Below, in pieces: positions 54,901-64,000 of a stretch of 64,000 bases of DNA. The translations under genes and the position numbers were made by a program. The DNA lies in assembly GCA_030998225.1 (NCBI GenBank), contig JAPYXD010000742.1, positions 5,828,001 through 5,892,000 of the forward strand. The letters run 5' to 3'. Below the pieces are notes generated by a model. The model was not told where the DNA came from. It did not search any database and saw only the letters and a program-made list of their open reading frames with translations. This DNA comes from Diplolepis rosae. Taxonomy: Eukaryota; Arthropoda; Insecta; Hymenoptera; Diplolepididae. Within the stretch, counting starts at the first letter, position 1, and each line of letters opens with the position of its first letter.

Positions 54901-55700
54901 AAGTGTATTGAGTAATAATGGATGCAACGAACGATAATATTGCCTATGGTAAGTTAGAGATTTGTGTCAAAAAGATATTACTGATATGAATAAACGTGTT
55001 TTGAAATTTATGAAATATTTCTTAAATTTAAAGTAATATAAACTTCGCTTACAATCCTGAGACCTAAAATATGGAACTTTGTTATATAGTGACTGCAAGA
55101 GTTATTCAGAGCTTGTGAGAGAAATGTGTCGTGACTAGAGCTTTTGAGCCTCACTCAAGTAAAAATAAATCAACTCTTTTTATAAATTATTCACAAAATA
55201 TTTTTTAAAATTATTATAATCATCATTATTGATAAATATATAATATAATTATTAATTAATATTCAGTATACATTTTTATTATAACTATACGTATGAAGTT
55301 TAATGAAACTAAATTTTAAAATATATATTCAAAAATTCCATTAATAGAAAAAAGAATCTTGTGTAAAAACATTTAAAAGGAAATTCTTTTATTTTCTTTG
55401 TTGTATATTTTCAAAATATAAATTATACAATTGTGAATTCTAAATTATTATTGTACCTAAGAAATGTATGTGAAATCTAAAACTTGTGTAGATTTTTTAG
55501 ATTTTATGTTATAAATTTATCAAGACTTTTGCTGTTTGAATTTTGGTAAAATCAATTTAATTTAAAAAACCTAAGTGAAAAATAAAGAAGTAATTATAAA
55601 TGAATTAAATTTTGAATGATATATTTGATATTGTGAATCAAAATGAATATTTCCTTTTTAAGAGACTGATAAATCTTCAACCCTATGAAATATTTTGTTC
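54901..55700. other. AT-rich intergenic DNA
   Basis: No gene seen. Confidence 0.5.
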
Positions 55701-55801
55701 ATTTCTCGTTATTTTGGCATAGGGTCAGATTCTTTTTATTTCCGTCGAATAAAATTTTCACTATTACATATAAAAATACTCAAAAAGAAAGCAAGGCAAA
55801 C

Positions 55802-55831
55802 GTTTCGGCCACATATGGGGGCCCTCTTCAG
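55802..55831 (-). ncRNA. Hammerhead-like core, left arm
   Basis: Minus strand CTGAAGA-G-GGCC-CCCATATGT-GGCC-GAAAC. CTGAAGA is allowed in hammerheads (position 7 is variable). Perfect 4-bp stem with one extra G, as in the other family. Confidence 0.55.
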
Positions 55832-56010
55832 TGCAATAAATTCAAGGATTAATTCAAAATTTCTGTAAAACATTAGAATATAGGAGATAATGAAATTAAG
55901 GATTATCATAGAATTCAAAAACTTATCTCAAAGCTTGCAATTCAAAATGAAGTAGTCCAGTATGCAGCATCACGATTTGAAAAAATATTTAGAGTTCACT
56001 GTGAATAAAA

Positions 56011-56250
56011 AAACCGGATAACAATTAAACCGGGAAACATAAAAAAATTTTCACACGAACCGACCGCAATTTAAAAAAATTTTTATTAAAAGAGGATGCC
56101 AAATTGCTTATCAATGGCAGAACGCGAACAAAACCGGATAACAATTAAACCGGGAAACATAAAAAAATTTTCACACGAACCGACCGCAATTTAAAAAAAT
56201 TTTTATTAAAAGAGGATGCCAAATTGCTCATCAATGGCAGAACGCGAACA
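56011..56250. repeat. Two-copy 120-bp tandem duplication
   Basis: AAACCGGATAACAATTAAAC begins copies at 56,011 and 56,131; I see one difference (GCTTATC versus GCTCATC). So similar that the duplication must be recent. Confidence 0.95.
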
Positions 56251-57178
56251 AGGTTTACATTTTAAAACTTTTCGTGAAGACTTTGTTACCGGAGTCTCTC
56301 ACAGAATGATCTAAACTGTTTTAAAAACCGACTCAAGACATGTGGCTTTGCTGACCGAAAATTTTTTTATGTAAGAAATCCTGAGAGTTTCTTTTGCTCC
56401 TTGAGAAGACTAATATTCCACATTTGAAAGTATGTATATGTATGTTCATATCAACTATGAAAAACAGTTGAATAGAAAAAAAATGTATACCGACCATGGT
56501 GGGACGAATATTTGTTTGGAATGACACATTTCGAGTAGATAATGAGAGCGAATGTTTCTTAGAACGAGAATGATAAATTCTCAATTCTGTCTAAAATATA
56601 TGTTTCAAGTTTAAAAAAGCATGTAATCATAACAACTATGCCAAACGTTTAAATGGAATAAACAAATTTTTTAAACGAAAAATACTGCAGATTTTTCAAA
56701 AAAATACTTCTTTCGTTTAAAAAAATGGTTTGTTTGGTCTAAATTATTCCATATTCATAATGCACGCGAATATTTCCTAAGAGGAATCCAATAAACATTT
56801 AATTATATGAAATATGTTTCAAGTTTAATAAATATGCTATCATAACAAATACGGCAAACCTTTAAATTAAATAAACAAATTTTTTAAACGAAAAATACCT
56901 ACAGTTTTTTCAAAAAAATATTTCTTTCTTTTAAAAAATTGGTTTTTTTGGTTTAAATTATTTTATATTGATAATGCGGATATTTCCTAGAAGATATCTA
57001 ATAAAGATTTAATTCTACAAAATATGTTGCAAGTTCAAAAAGATTGGCAATTGTAACAATGATGCCAAACATTTATGTAAAAGAAATTATTTATTTTAAC
57101 TGAAAGTACTTGCAGTCATTTCAACAAAATATCGTTTTCTTTGAAATAAATGTTCTTTTTTGAATGAATTCTTCCATT
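56251..57178. other. AT-rich interior of the inverted repeat
   Basis: Imperfect repetition of a unit of roughly 180 bp: TTTTTTAAACGAAAAATAC with TTTTTCAAAAAAATA at about 56,670 and 56,880, and again weakly at 57,090. No gene. Confidence 0.5.
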
Positions 57179-57722
57179 CTACTGTTCACAAAAAATATTT
57201 CTTTCAACTAAAGAAATAAATATTAATGTAAACACAATATTTTATTCATATGAAGAAACGTTACATTGATATACATGTATCAACTCTTTGAATCGAATAA
57301 ATATCTTCCTAAATTAATTAATGAATGCCTCAATTAAATTAATATTTCCTAGATTCAACTAAACCTAAAGCTTGATTCATCCATGGATAAATTATTTGAT
57401 TCAAATGCGTCTTGTTGAATTCAAAAAATGGGACTTATTGAATCAAATAAATATTTCTTTGAGTGCGAAAACAAGATTCAAATAAACTAGGTATTTAGTT
57501 TCAAAGACATGATTTGGTTGAGTTAATTCGCTCACATTCACAAGCAAAGAAATTCTTTGTATTGAAGAAATGCCTATCAAATAAATTATTTCTTTGAATC
57601 AAAGCACCCGTTTCGTGCTTCTAAAAAATATTTAATTGAATTAGGTAACGAATTGTTTGATACAAAGAAATGGAATCAATTAAATACATTTCTTTGGATC
57701 TAAGAATCTTTTTTCTCAGTGT
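57179..57722. mobile_element. TTTGATTCAAAGAAA-rich block, right end
   Basis: Dense in TTTCTTTGAATCAAA and ATTTATTTGATTCAA words; ends CTAAGAATCTTTTTTCTCAG, TGTA. See 54,441 for the opposite end. Confidence 0.45.
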
Positions 57723-57889
57723 ATTTTTTTTTTTAATTAAAAAGAAAAATATACATCTTATGAAAAAATGTTGCAGTTCAAACTTGTAGATCTTTATATC
57801 ATATAGGTTTGGTTTCGTCGGTCTTGCGGTCAATAAAACAACATTCTATAAAAAACTCCTTCATTATATTTGGTCAAAAATTCTCCTAT

Positions 57890-57919
57890 GTTTCAACCTC
57901 ACTGCGGGTCTTTTTCAAG
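57890..57919 (-). ncRNA. Decayed hammerhead-like core
   Basis: GACC/GGTT can pair and GAAAC is intact, but the CTGANGA box is altered (CTTGAAAAA). Probably inactive. Confidence 0.25.
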
Positions 57920-58220
57920 GAATATATATGTCACTAAAAATTGAACAAATCAATTTACCATCAAATTTCTTTTTCCAAAGAGAACTATTTTATATGTTGT
58001 GTTGATATAATAAATAAGTACTTACATAAATTACAAAAAAACGAAAGCACACATGAAGATTCAGTCTTATTCTTGAAAATGTTATTAAAATTAAAGCCTC
58101 AAAGATTGAGGGCTTCAATAATTTAAAATTACATTATAATACGATGTGTACAATCCGATGAAGCAACGCAAACTTTAGGATAGAGAGACGAAGATACGAT
58201 AAATTGAATTAAATTCACCA

Positions 58221-58500
58221 ACACGGAGAAACTTTTTACATCAATTTTTATTATAGTATTTTTCAATTTAGGGAAAAACTTATGATTTTGGGAATTTTTG
58301 TTAGTAAAAATACTAAACTTTATAATAATGATATGAAACTTTAGTATAAACTATAGTAAAATTTGCTATGGACTATGCTGAAGTTTCATATCATTATAAT
58401 AAAGTTTAGTATTTTTACTAACAAAAATTCTCAACGTGATACGTTTTTCCCTAAATTGAAAAATACTATAGTAAAAATTGATATGAAAAGTTTCTCCGTG
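58221..58500. mobile_element. Foldback MITE, copy 2
   Basis: Same family as 3,200-3,482: CACGGAGAAACTTTTTACAT ... AAAAGTTTCTCCGTG with 130-bp arms better preserved than in copy 1. The flanks here are not TA/TA (ACA and AA), so the junction may have changed. Confidence 0.8.
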
Positions 58501-59002
58501 AATGAAAAGCGTGCTAAAGCTTGAGAATACAAACTTGAAAATCATATGTTAAATAATGCCATGGCAAATTCGATTAATATTCATAATTTCAGCCTTATAA
58601 TTTATTGAAATAATAATATTTTTATTGATATAAATTGATTCAATAATTTTTCTTTAATGTTGTTTTATTGACCCTAAGACCGACGAAACCAAACCTATAT
58701 ATGATATAATAATATAACGGTCGAAGAAATGGTCATCCGTTCTTTATAAAGGAAAAAAAACAAACAAAAATTCTAGCCTGTTGTTTACAAATTTCTAAGT
58801 TTTTCGTTCATTTTATCCGGTTTTCTATATACAGTGAATTCTACATACTTTTTCCAATTCGTGTTGTTGCTTACTGGACTTCTTCATTTTGAATTGCAAG
58901 CAATGAGATAAGTTTTTGAGTTTCATTATTATCCTTATTTTAACTATCTTCTACATTTTTATCTTTTACGAAAATTTTGAATTAATCTTTCAATTTATGG
59001 CA

Positions 59003-59032
59003 CTGAAGAGGGCCCCCATATGTGGCCGAAAC
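59003..59032 (+). ncRNA. Hammerhead-like core, right arm
   Basis: Identical to the core at 55,802-55,831 in the opposite orientation although the surrounding arms have diverged, suggesting the core is more conserved than its flanks. Confidence 0.55.
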
Positions 59033-59135
59033 GTTTGCCTTCTCTCTTTTTTGCGTTTTTTATCGTAAGTAGCATTGATAATATTAATAGAAGAAAATAA
59101 AAAGAGGCTGACCCAATGCCAAAAAATGAGAAATT

Positions 59136-60009
59136 AACAAAAATTCTGTGAATTTTGGGTCAATATAATAGCAGACTGTTGTAGATCTTTATGTAGTAAA
59201 CCATTTTTTATCATAACTTTTATTCGTATCTCGTATAATTTAACTGGAAAATGGATATTGACTTTTTTCAAGTTTTAATATACTGCAACTTTCTTAAATT
59301 TATTTTAATTGCAAAATATTATGAGGATAATTAGTAGAGATTTACGAGAATTATCAGAAACCAGTCTTAAAAGTTTTGGTTTTTTCATAAAGTTTTTTGC
59401 AAAAACACAAAAAATGCTCCTATTTTGACAATTTTTGTCGGATGTAGCTGGTTAACGAACTTGTCTTTACTTTTTCAGCTGCAATAATGTATGCATAAGC
59501 TCAATTCAATCCGACAATTTTTTTCTATCCAGAGTTATCGAGTATATGACCTATTACTACTGCAGACGGACAGACAGACAGACAGACACTTTCGTAAAAA
59601 CCCTTTTTTCTGACTCAGGGGATCTCAAAACGTAAAGATTTGACGAAAATTCCGAAAATTATTTTTCACATAAAACCAAAACCTTAATTCTCATATGATG
59701 AGAATCTAAAAGACATCAAATTTAGATCTTTCTTAATAATATTAATAACTCTAAAATTAATTAACATTGTCAAAAGTCTGTAGTCTCATTTCAAAGGTAA
59801 GTTTTCATAGTATTTTTCTAACTAATTAAGATGTTTTTGGAATTTTTCTGCTAGATTCTGCTCTAGAATCAAAGATGGTAATGAAGAATCATCAAATTTC
59901 AAATGATGATTGTACTACATTCATTTGAAGAATTCAAAAAATCCAAACTATCAATATTTTGATAAAAATTTCTAAATTTATTAAAATATGATATACGTCG
60001 ATTTTTAAA
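59136..60009. other. Intergenic DNA with a (GACA)n run
   Basis: ACGGACAGACAGACAGACAG at about 59,567-59,590 followed by CTCAGGGGATCTCAAAACG. The combination has the look of a dispersed element's end but no family is assigned. No gene. Confidence 0.45.
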
Positions 60010-60310
60010 AACTTCTTGAAGAAGCTACATATTTTAAAAATTGCATGACTTTTTTGAATTCTGTTCAACCCCAAGATAGAATCCAGAAAAGAATTTCTAA
60101 AAATATTTTGATTAGGTTAAGAAATCACTATGAAGACATACTGAAAAAACCTTTTGAAATCTAAATCTAAATAAAAATTTCTTTTGTAATATCTTTCTAT
60201 AAAATAAAACACTTTGACGAAAGCTGAAACTCCAGGTCAATCTGTAAATTTCCGATGGTAGTTTATATATATGTATACATACGAATTGTCATGTAAAAGA
60301 TGTTAAATTC
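60010..60310 (-). repeat. Dispersed repeat, copy 2
   Basis: Inverted relative to 47,560-47,880; see there. Confidence 0.65.
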
Positions 60311-60477
60311 CAAAAAATTGTATTCAATGTATTTTATTTTTTAGCAACCGTTTGTCGACTTATCTTCATATCAAGAAAAGTTTGAGGTGTAAATTCACAT
60401 ACAATTTATGTATTTTCTTAAATCAGCAAACACTTCATTTACATTCATCTATTGAAATTGCCATATGTCTTAGGTAA

Positions 60478-61105
60478 AAAAAGATAATTTTGCTTCCAAA
60501 AATAGAAAAATTATTATTGAAGAGATCATTTCAAAGAAAAGAGATTAATTTCCAAGAAAAATATTTGAAGCATAAGAAAAAATAAATTTAACAAATTTTA
60601 TTTTTACCCCGACATTTTTTCTTATCGCTTCAAACCAAATTTAAAAAAAAATGATGTGATTCAAATAAATCAAGAATCGTTTTTTCAGGAAAAAGACCTA
60701 ATACAACCTAGCCGTTTCCATATTTCTAAAATGAATAAGTTTTTACCAAATTCAGTAATTTTTTTACAAGAATTTTGTTTTGGAAATTTTATTTTTAATG
60801 CTTTTAGCCATTAAAGAATTTATTATAATTTTCAAAAAATGGAAACGGTTAAGTTGTAGAAAGCCTTTTTCTTAAAAAAATTATCCGTCATTTCACAGAA
60901 TCACATCATTTTCTAAAATTTGGTATGAAGCGATAAGAAAACAAGTTCGCGTAAAAATAAAATTTGTTAAATGAATTATTTTTTTATGTTTTAATTTTTT
61001 TTCTTGGAAACTATTCTTATTTTTTCCAAATGATCTCTTCAATAATATTATTACTATTCTTGAAAAAAAATTTATCTATTTTTGCCTGAAGTCTAATTTT
61101 TGTGG
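60478..61105. mobile_element. Small foldback
   Basis: Arms 60,478-60,665 and about 60,895-61,090 are imperfect inverted repeats (ATTATTGAAGAGATCATTT; AATTTTATTTTTAC; TTCTTATCGCTTCA). The centre is also folded: CCGTTTCCATATTT at 60,711 and AAATGGAAACGGTTAAGTTG at 60,837. Parts recur at 17,625-17,815 and 20,025-20,080. Confidence 0.65.
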
Positions 61106-61369
61106 ATGAACTACCTGAAATCAGCAAAAACTTCATTTACAATTATTTATCGAAATTTTCATACCAAAGATGTTACCTATTACAAAAATGTTCAAACCCT
61201 TCATTTTTGAAACTTGTATTTCATCTTGAATGATATCTTATTATAAAATATTCTCTACATAATTTTAAAAAAAAATGCTGAAATCGATATTTTATTTCGA
61301 ATCTTTAAGCATTTATTGACTTTAAATTTAATCAACACAGCGTGAAGTCGAAGCAAGTTAGTGGGGATA

Positions 61370-61800
61370 CACTGACATGACGCGCTTCATTGTGTATGCT
61401 CCCACATATCATTGGAGCAGTGCGGACCTTTAATTTTAGTTCGAATAAGCCACGGAAAAAGCTTTACGCAATTGGGGGCGCTGCAAAAGTGATAAACAGT
61501 AGCTCTGTTTTACCCTTCAAGTAGTAGCATGAACCTTTCATTTTAGTTCCCAAGAGCATTTTGCAATAGGGCGCGCTGCGGAAAATCACTCGAAATTAAA
61601 TACATTACTTTAGCAATCTCCCAACTCATCTCTGCCAGAGATGAGGTGGGAGATTGCCAGTCCTTATGGAAAAGAGATTTCAATAAAACTAGGCTGATAA
61701 ATGCGCCCTCTTCGCGGATCCACCTAAGAGTTACGTCGTCGTGCTTCAGAGTTGTACATGATGCGTCGGTAAACGATGGAAGTTAAAATTGATTTACCAC
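61370..61800. repeat. GC-richer duplicated block
   Basis: 61,430-61,590 holds two diverged units of CCTTTAATTTTAGTTC ... GGGGGCGCTGC. At 61,600-61,660 the phrase TTAGCAATCTCCCAACTCAT is followed by its near complement ATGAGGTGGGAGATTGCC. 61,640-61,790 then parallels 46,455-46,600 (GCTGATAAATGCGCCCTCT, GCGTCGGTAAACGATGGAAG). Non-coding as far as can be seen. Confidence 0.55.
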
Positions 61801-62427
61801 CTGAGCTTAGGACCATTGAAGTGACGATAAACAAAAAAACCGAATGAAGCCAGATCAAGCATAATTTGTAAATTTTAAAACCTGGCACAGCTATTTACAT
61901 CATATACTGCCACATATGTATTTAATAATAAAAATAAAAATTATTTTTTATAATATTTTTATTCTTTATCATAATACCATTATTATATATTATAATGGTA
62001 TTATAATAAAAAATAATATGCTAAACATAAAAAATTTCAAACTCAAATAATTAATTTGAAAGTATATATTACATTTACTTTATACATGTATGTATATATT
62101 GCATTCTTTTAATCTTTCATTGAATTTTTAATAAAACAGTCCATGCATGTCTAACATTAATTATTCAAAACAAGCTAATTTAAAATATTTTAAATTTTGA
62201 ACAAAAATATCTTAATTTTTTACCTATATAATTAAAACAATGATTGGAAGTAATGAAATAATCAAAAAATTGTATACTTCCATTATATAAGTGAATAAAT
62301 AGTTTAAGAAATGAAAACACTTATTCTTTTTTAATGCTACACTTTTAAAATTTTCATTTCTTTTATTGAATTAAAGAAAATCAAATCTTTTTCTTACAAA
62401 TAATGTGTCTCACAAAAAGATTCTTGT
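61801..62427. other. AT-rich intergenic DNA
   Basis: No gene seen. Confidence 0.5.
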
Positions 62428-63806
62428 AAAGGGCATAGCCGAGTTTCCATGTGAAATCGGCCTTAAAACCAAATCAAATTTCGCATCAACCAAATGGAAG
62501 GGGTTGGGAATGAGATAAATTTGCCAAATTTTCAGATCATTATCTGCTATTTTAAATCAGTAATGGCGGATTTTACCATTTTCGTTTCTTACTTTTTTTA
62601 CCTAAGCTAATCATAGAAAAATTTTGAAAAAACTCAGGGTTGTTTTTTCCAATAGAAGACACATTTGTAAATTTTTGCAGATTTTTTCATGCATAATTCG
62701 CGAGGAAAAAAATTTCGAAAATTTTTGCACGCAATTTTGTTTATGTTTGATTTGCGCGACCACTATTTTGAATTATTCTATTCATTAGTTACCCATCGAT
62801 AATTAAAACAGAATTTTTGCAGATTTTTGCAAGGTGTGGACGGGGGTAAAAAAATTAAAAACCGTCAAAATACGCATTCTTCCAACATCTTACTATTAAA
62901 GCACATTTTGAAATATCAGTAGCCAAATGAAAAAAAAATTTATTTGATAATCAATATATTTTGCGAATTTTTTTTGTTGCGAAAAATTGAAATTTTTTAC
63001 ATGCATTGTGAACAAATGGTTGATTGTGATTATTCGTAAGTCGAAAGAGTGTTGCGAAAATTATCTATTTATATTCTTGAATATTTTTCGAATATACAGG
63101 TTTTGCCCGTTGAAAATTCAGTCCGCTGAAAAAATTTCCGTTTTATATAAAAGTGGTATACAAAAAGTAAAATTGGTTTTGCTACAAACTTACAGTTATA
63201 AACGAAGACTGCGATGATAACTAATTTATAATTGAAAAAAATTTTATGCTTGGCAAATGCCCAACCACTTATGAAGTATCAAGTACTATAAAAGTACAAT
63301 TAACCGTTTATATTTCTAAAAACTCGATGCTAGAAAAATATATTTTTTAGGAAAACCAATTTTAAATTTTGTGTACCACTTTTATTTAAAACGGACTAAA
63401 TTTTTTGATGGGCAAAACTTTATAAAAAAATGTAACGAAAATGTAAGTATTGCAATGCAAAATAACTGCTAAAAATTGTTTGTTATCCAGAAATCCAAGA
63501 TAATTACTTATTTAATTTACGAGCTTTTCTTATTATTTGTGCTCATTAAAATTTCAAAAAGTAAAGTAAATAGAGGACGATTTGAAGGTATTTTCGATGT
63601 CTTGTATGGTAAAATGAGTATGTTATTTTTAACAAAGAGAAATTAATTTAACCTGTATATTCAAAAATTATTCAAGAATATAAATAGATATTTTTAGCAG
63701 CACTATTTCGTCTTGCGAATAACGAAAGACAGCCATTCGCAAAATATTTTGCAAAATTTTTGCAAAAATTTCAGCAGTAAACGGTGTTAGAGATTGATTA
63801 CCAAAT
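62428..63806. mobile_element. Long foldback element, copy 2 (centre inverted, right end lost)
   Basis: Opens AAAGGGCATAGCCGAGTTTC and follows the left arm of 15,863-17,617 for about 660 bp. The centre is the reverse complement of that of copy 1 (for example CCAGAAATCCAAGATAATTA and AATTTACGAGCTTTTC). The right arm starts (TTTTTGCAAAAATTTCAGCA) but is cut off at about 63,806. Confidence 0.75.
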
Positions 63807-64000
63807 TGTGACATCCCGATTATATTCGAGATTTGCACATCCTCTTCAATTTTAGCGATTAAGTTATTTAGGTACCTCGAATGCAGAAAGCCTATTCTAT
63901 TTAGGAACTATTTAGATACTATAATTTCTAATCCATTTATGTTAAAGTTCAATTTAATATTTTATGTTAAAATTGATCTTAAACCCTAAGCACATTACTT
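63807..64000. mobile_element. Possible LTR start at the window edge
   Basis: The foldback arm breaks abruptly into TGTGACATCCCGATTATATT, which begins with TG and resembles Gypsy LTR starts. Only 194 bases are visible, so it cannot be confirmed. Confidence 0.3.

Larger units (their letters stand above)
57795..58708. mobile_element. Nested foldback with a third hammerhead-like motif
   Basis: TATCATATAGGTTTGGTTTC and GTCGGTCTTGCGGTCAATAA are complemented at 58,662-58,708. Near the left tip, minus-strand 57,919-57,890 reads CTTGAAAAAGACCCGCAGTG then AGGTTGAAAC, like a decayed hammerhead core. The MITE copy at 58,221-58,500 is inserted inside. Confidence 0.55.
55701..59135. mobile_element. Large inverted repeat with hammerhead-like tips, second Penelope-type family
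   Basis: Arms 55,701-56,020 and 58,811-59,135 are imperfect inverted repeats (ATTTCTCGTTATTTTGGCAT versus complement; TGAATTGCAAGC; ATCCGG). Each holds an identical 30-base hammerhead-like core. The interior carries a 120-bp tandem duplication, a TTTGATTCAAA block, and a nested inverted repeat (57,795-58,708). No RT remains. Confidence 0.75.

Overview
The window is AT-rich animal DNA, almost certainly from an arthropod and most likely an insect: it holds an R1-clade non-LTR retroelement (an arthropod lineage), two Ty3/Gypsy elements of insect type, a Penelope-like element, P/THAP-like and hAT-like DNA transposon remains, and pieces of two conserved animal genes. A hymenopteran host is only a hunch. 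About half of the window is recognisable mobile DNA.

Layout. 0-2.6 kb: 3'-end scrap and an internally deleted R1-type element (minus strand). 3.2-4.1 kb: a TA-flanked MITE and a small foldback. 4.5-15.3 kb: a complete but coding-dead Gypsy element (minus) with 852-bp LTRs about 99.4% alike and TATT target duplications. 15.9-17.6 kb: long foldback. 18.2-18.7 kb: foldback with hammerhead-like tips. 19.1-22.1 and 22.7-25.5 kb: two very large palindromes. 25.9-28.9 kb: a small foldback, a P/THAP-like relic containing a clean 804-bp hAT MITE with an 8-bp target duplication, and an old LTR relic. 30.1-31.0 kb: a two-exon host gene resembling MPLKIP (minus). 31.1-42.5 kb: a nearly intact Gypsy element (minus, ACAT target duplication) inserted 136 bp upstream of that gene's ATG. 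43.3-45.7 kb: a POGLUT2/3 (KDELC) gene with intact exon structure but at least three disabling mutations. 46.1-46.8 kb: GC/CpG-rich block, probably a promoter. 49.2-53.9 kb: a Penelope-like element with an intact RT and GIY-YIG reading frame, flanked by 1.44-kb inverted arms with hammerhead-like cores near their tips. 54-64 kb: nested relics of the same and other foldback families, and possibly the first bases of another LTR at the right edge.

How things work together. The younger Gypsy element shows two -1 slippery heptamers, TTTAAAC at gag/pol and AAAAAAG before integrase, in the right frames to make a Gag, Gag-Pol and Gag-Pol-integrase series. Both Gypsy elements carry a long variable tether between RNase H and integrase. 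The Penelope-type palindromes share a core of the form CTGATGA-G-stem-loop-stem-GAAAC near both tips, pointing inward/outward symmetrically, which links several otherwise anonymous inverted repeats into one family. The host part of the locus is reduced to one probably live gene (MPLKIP-like), whose promoter has been pushed more than 11 kb away, and one dead gene (POGLUT2/3).
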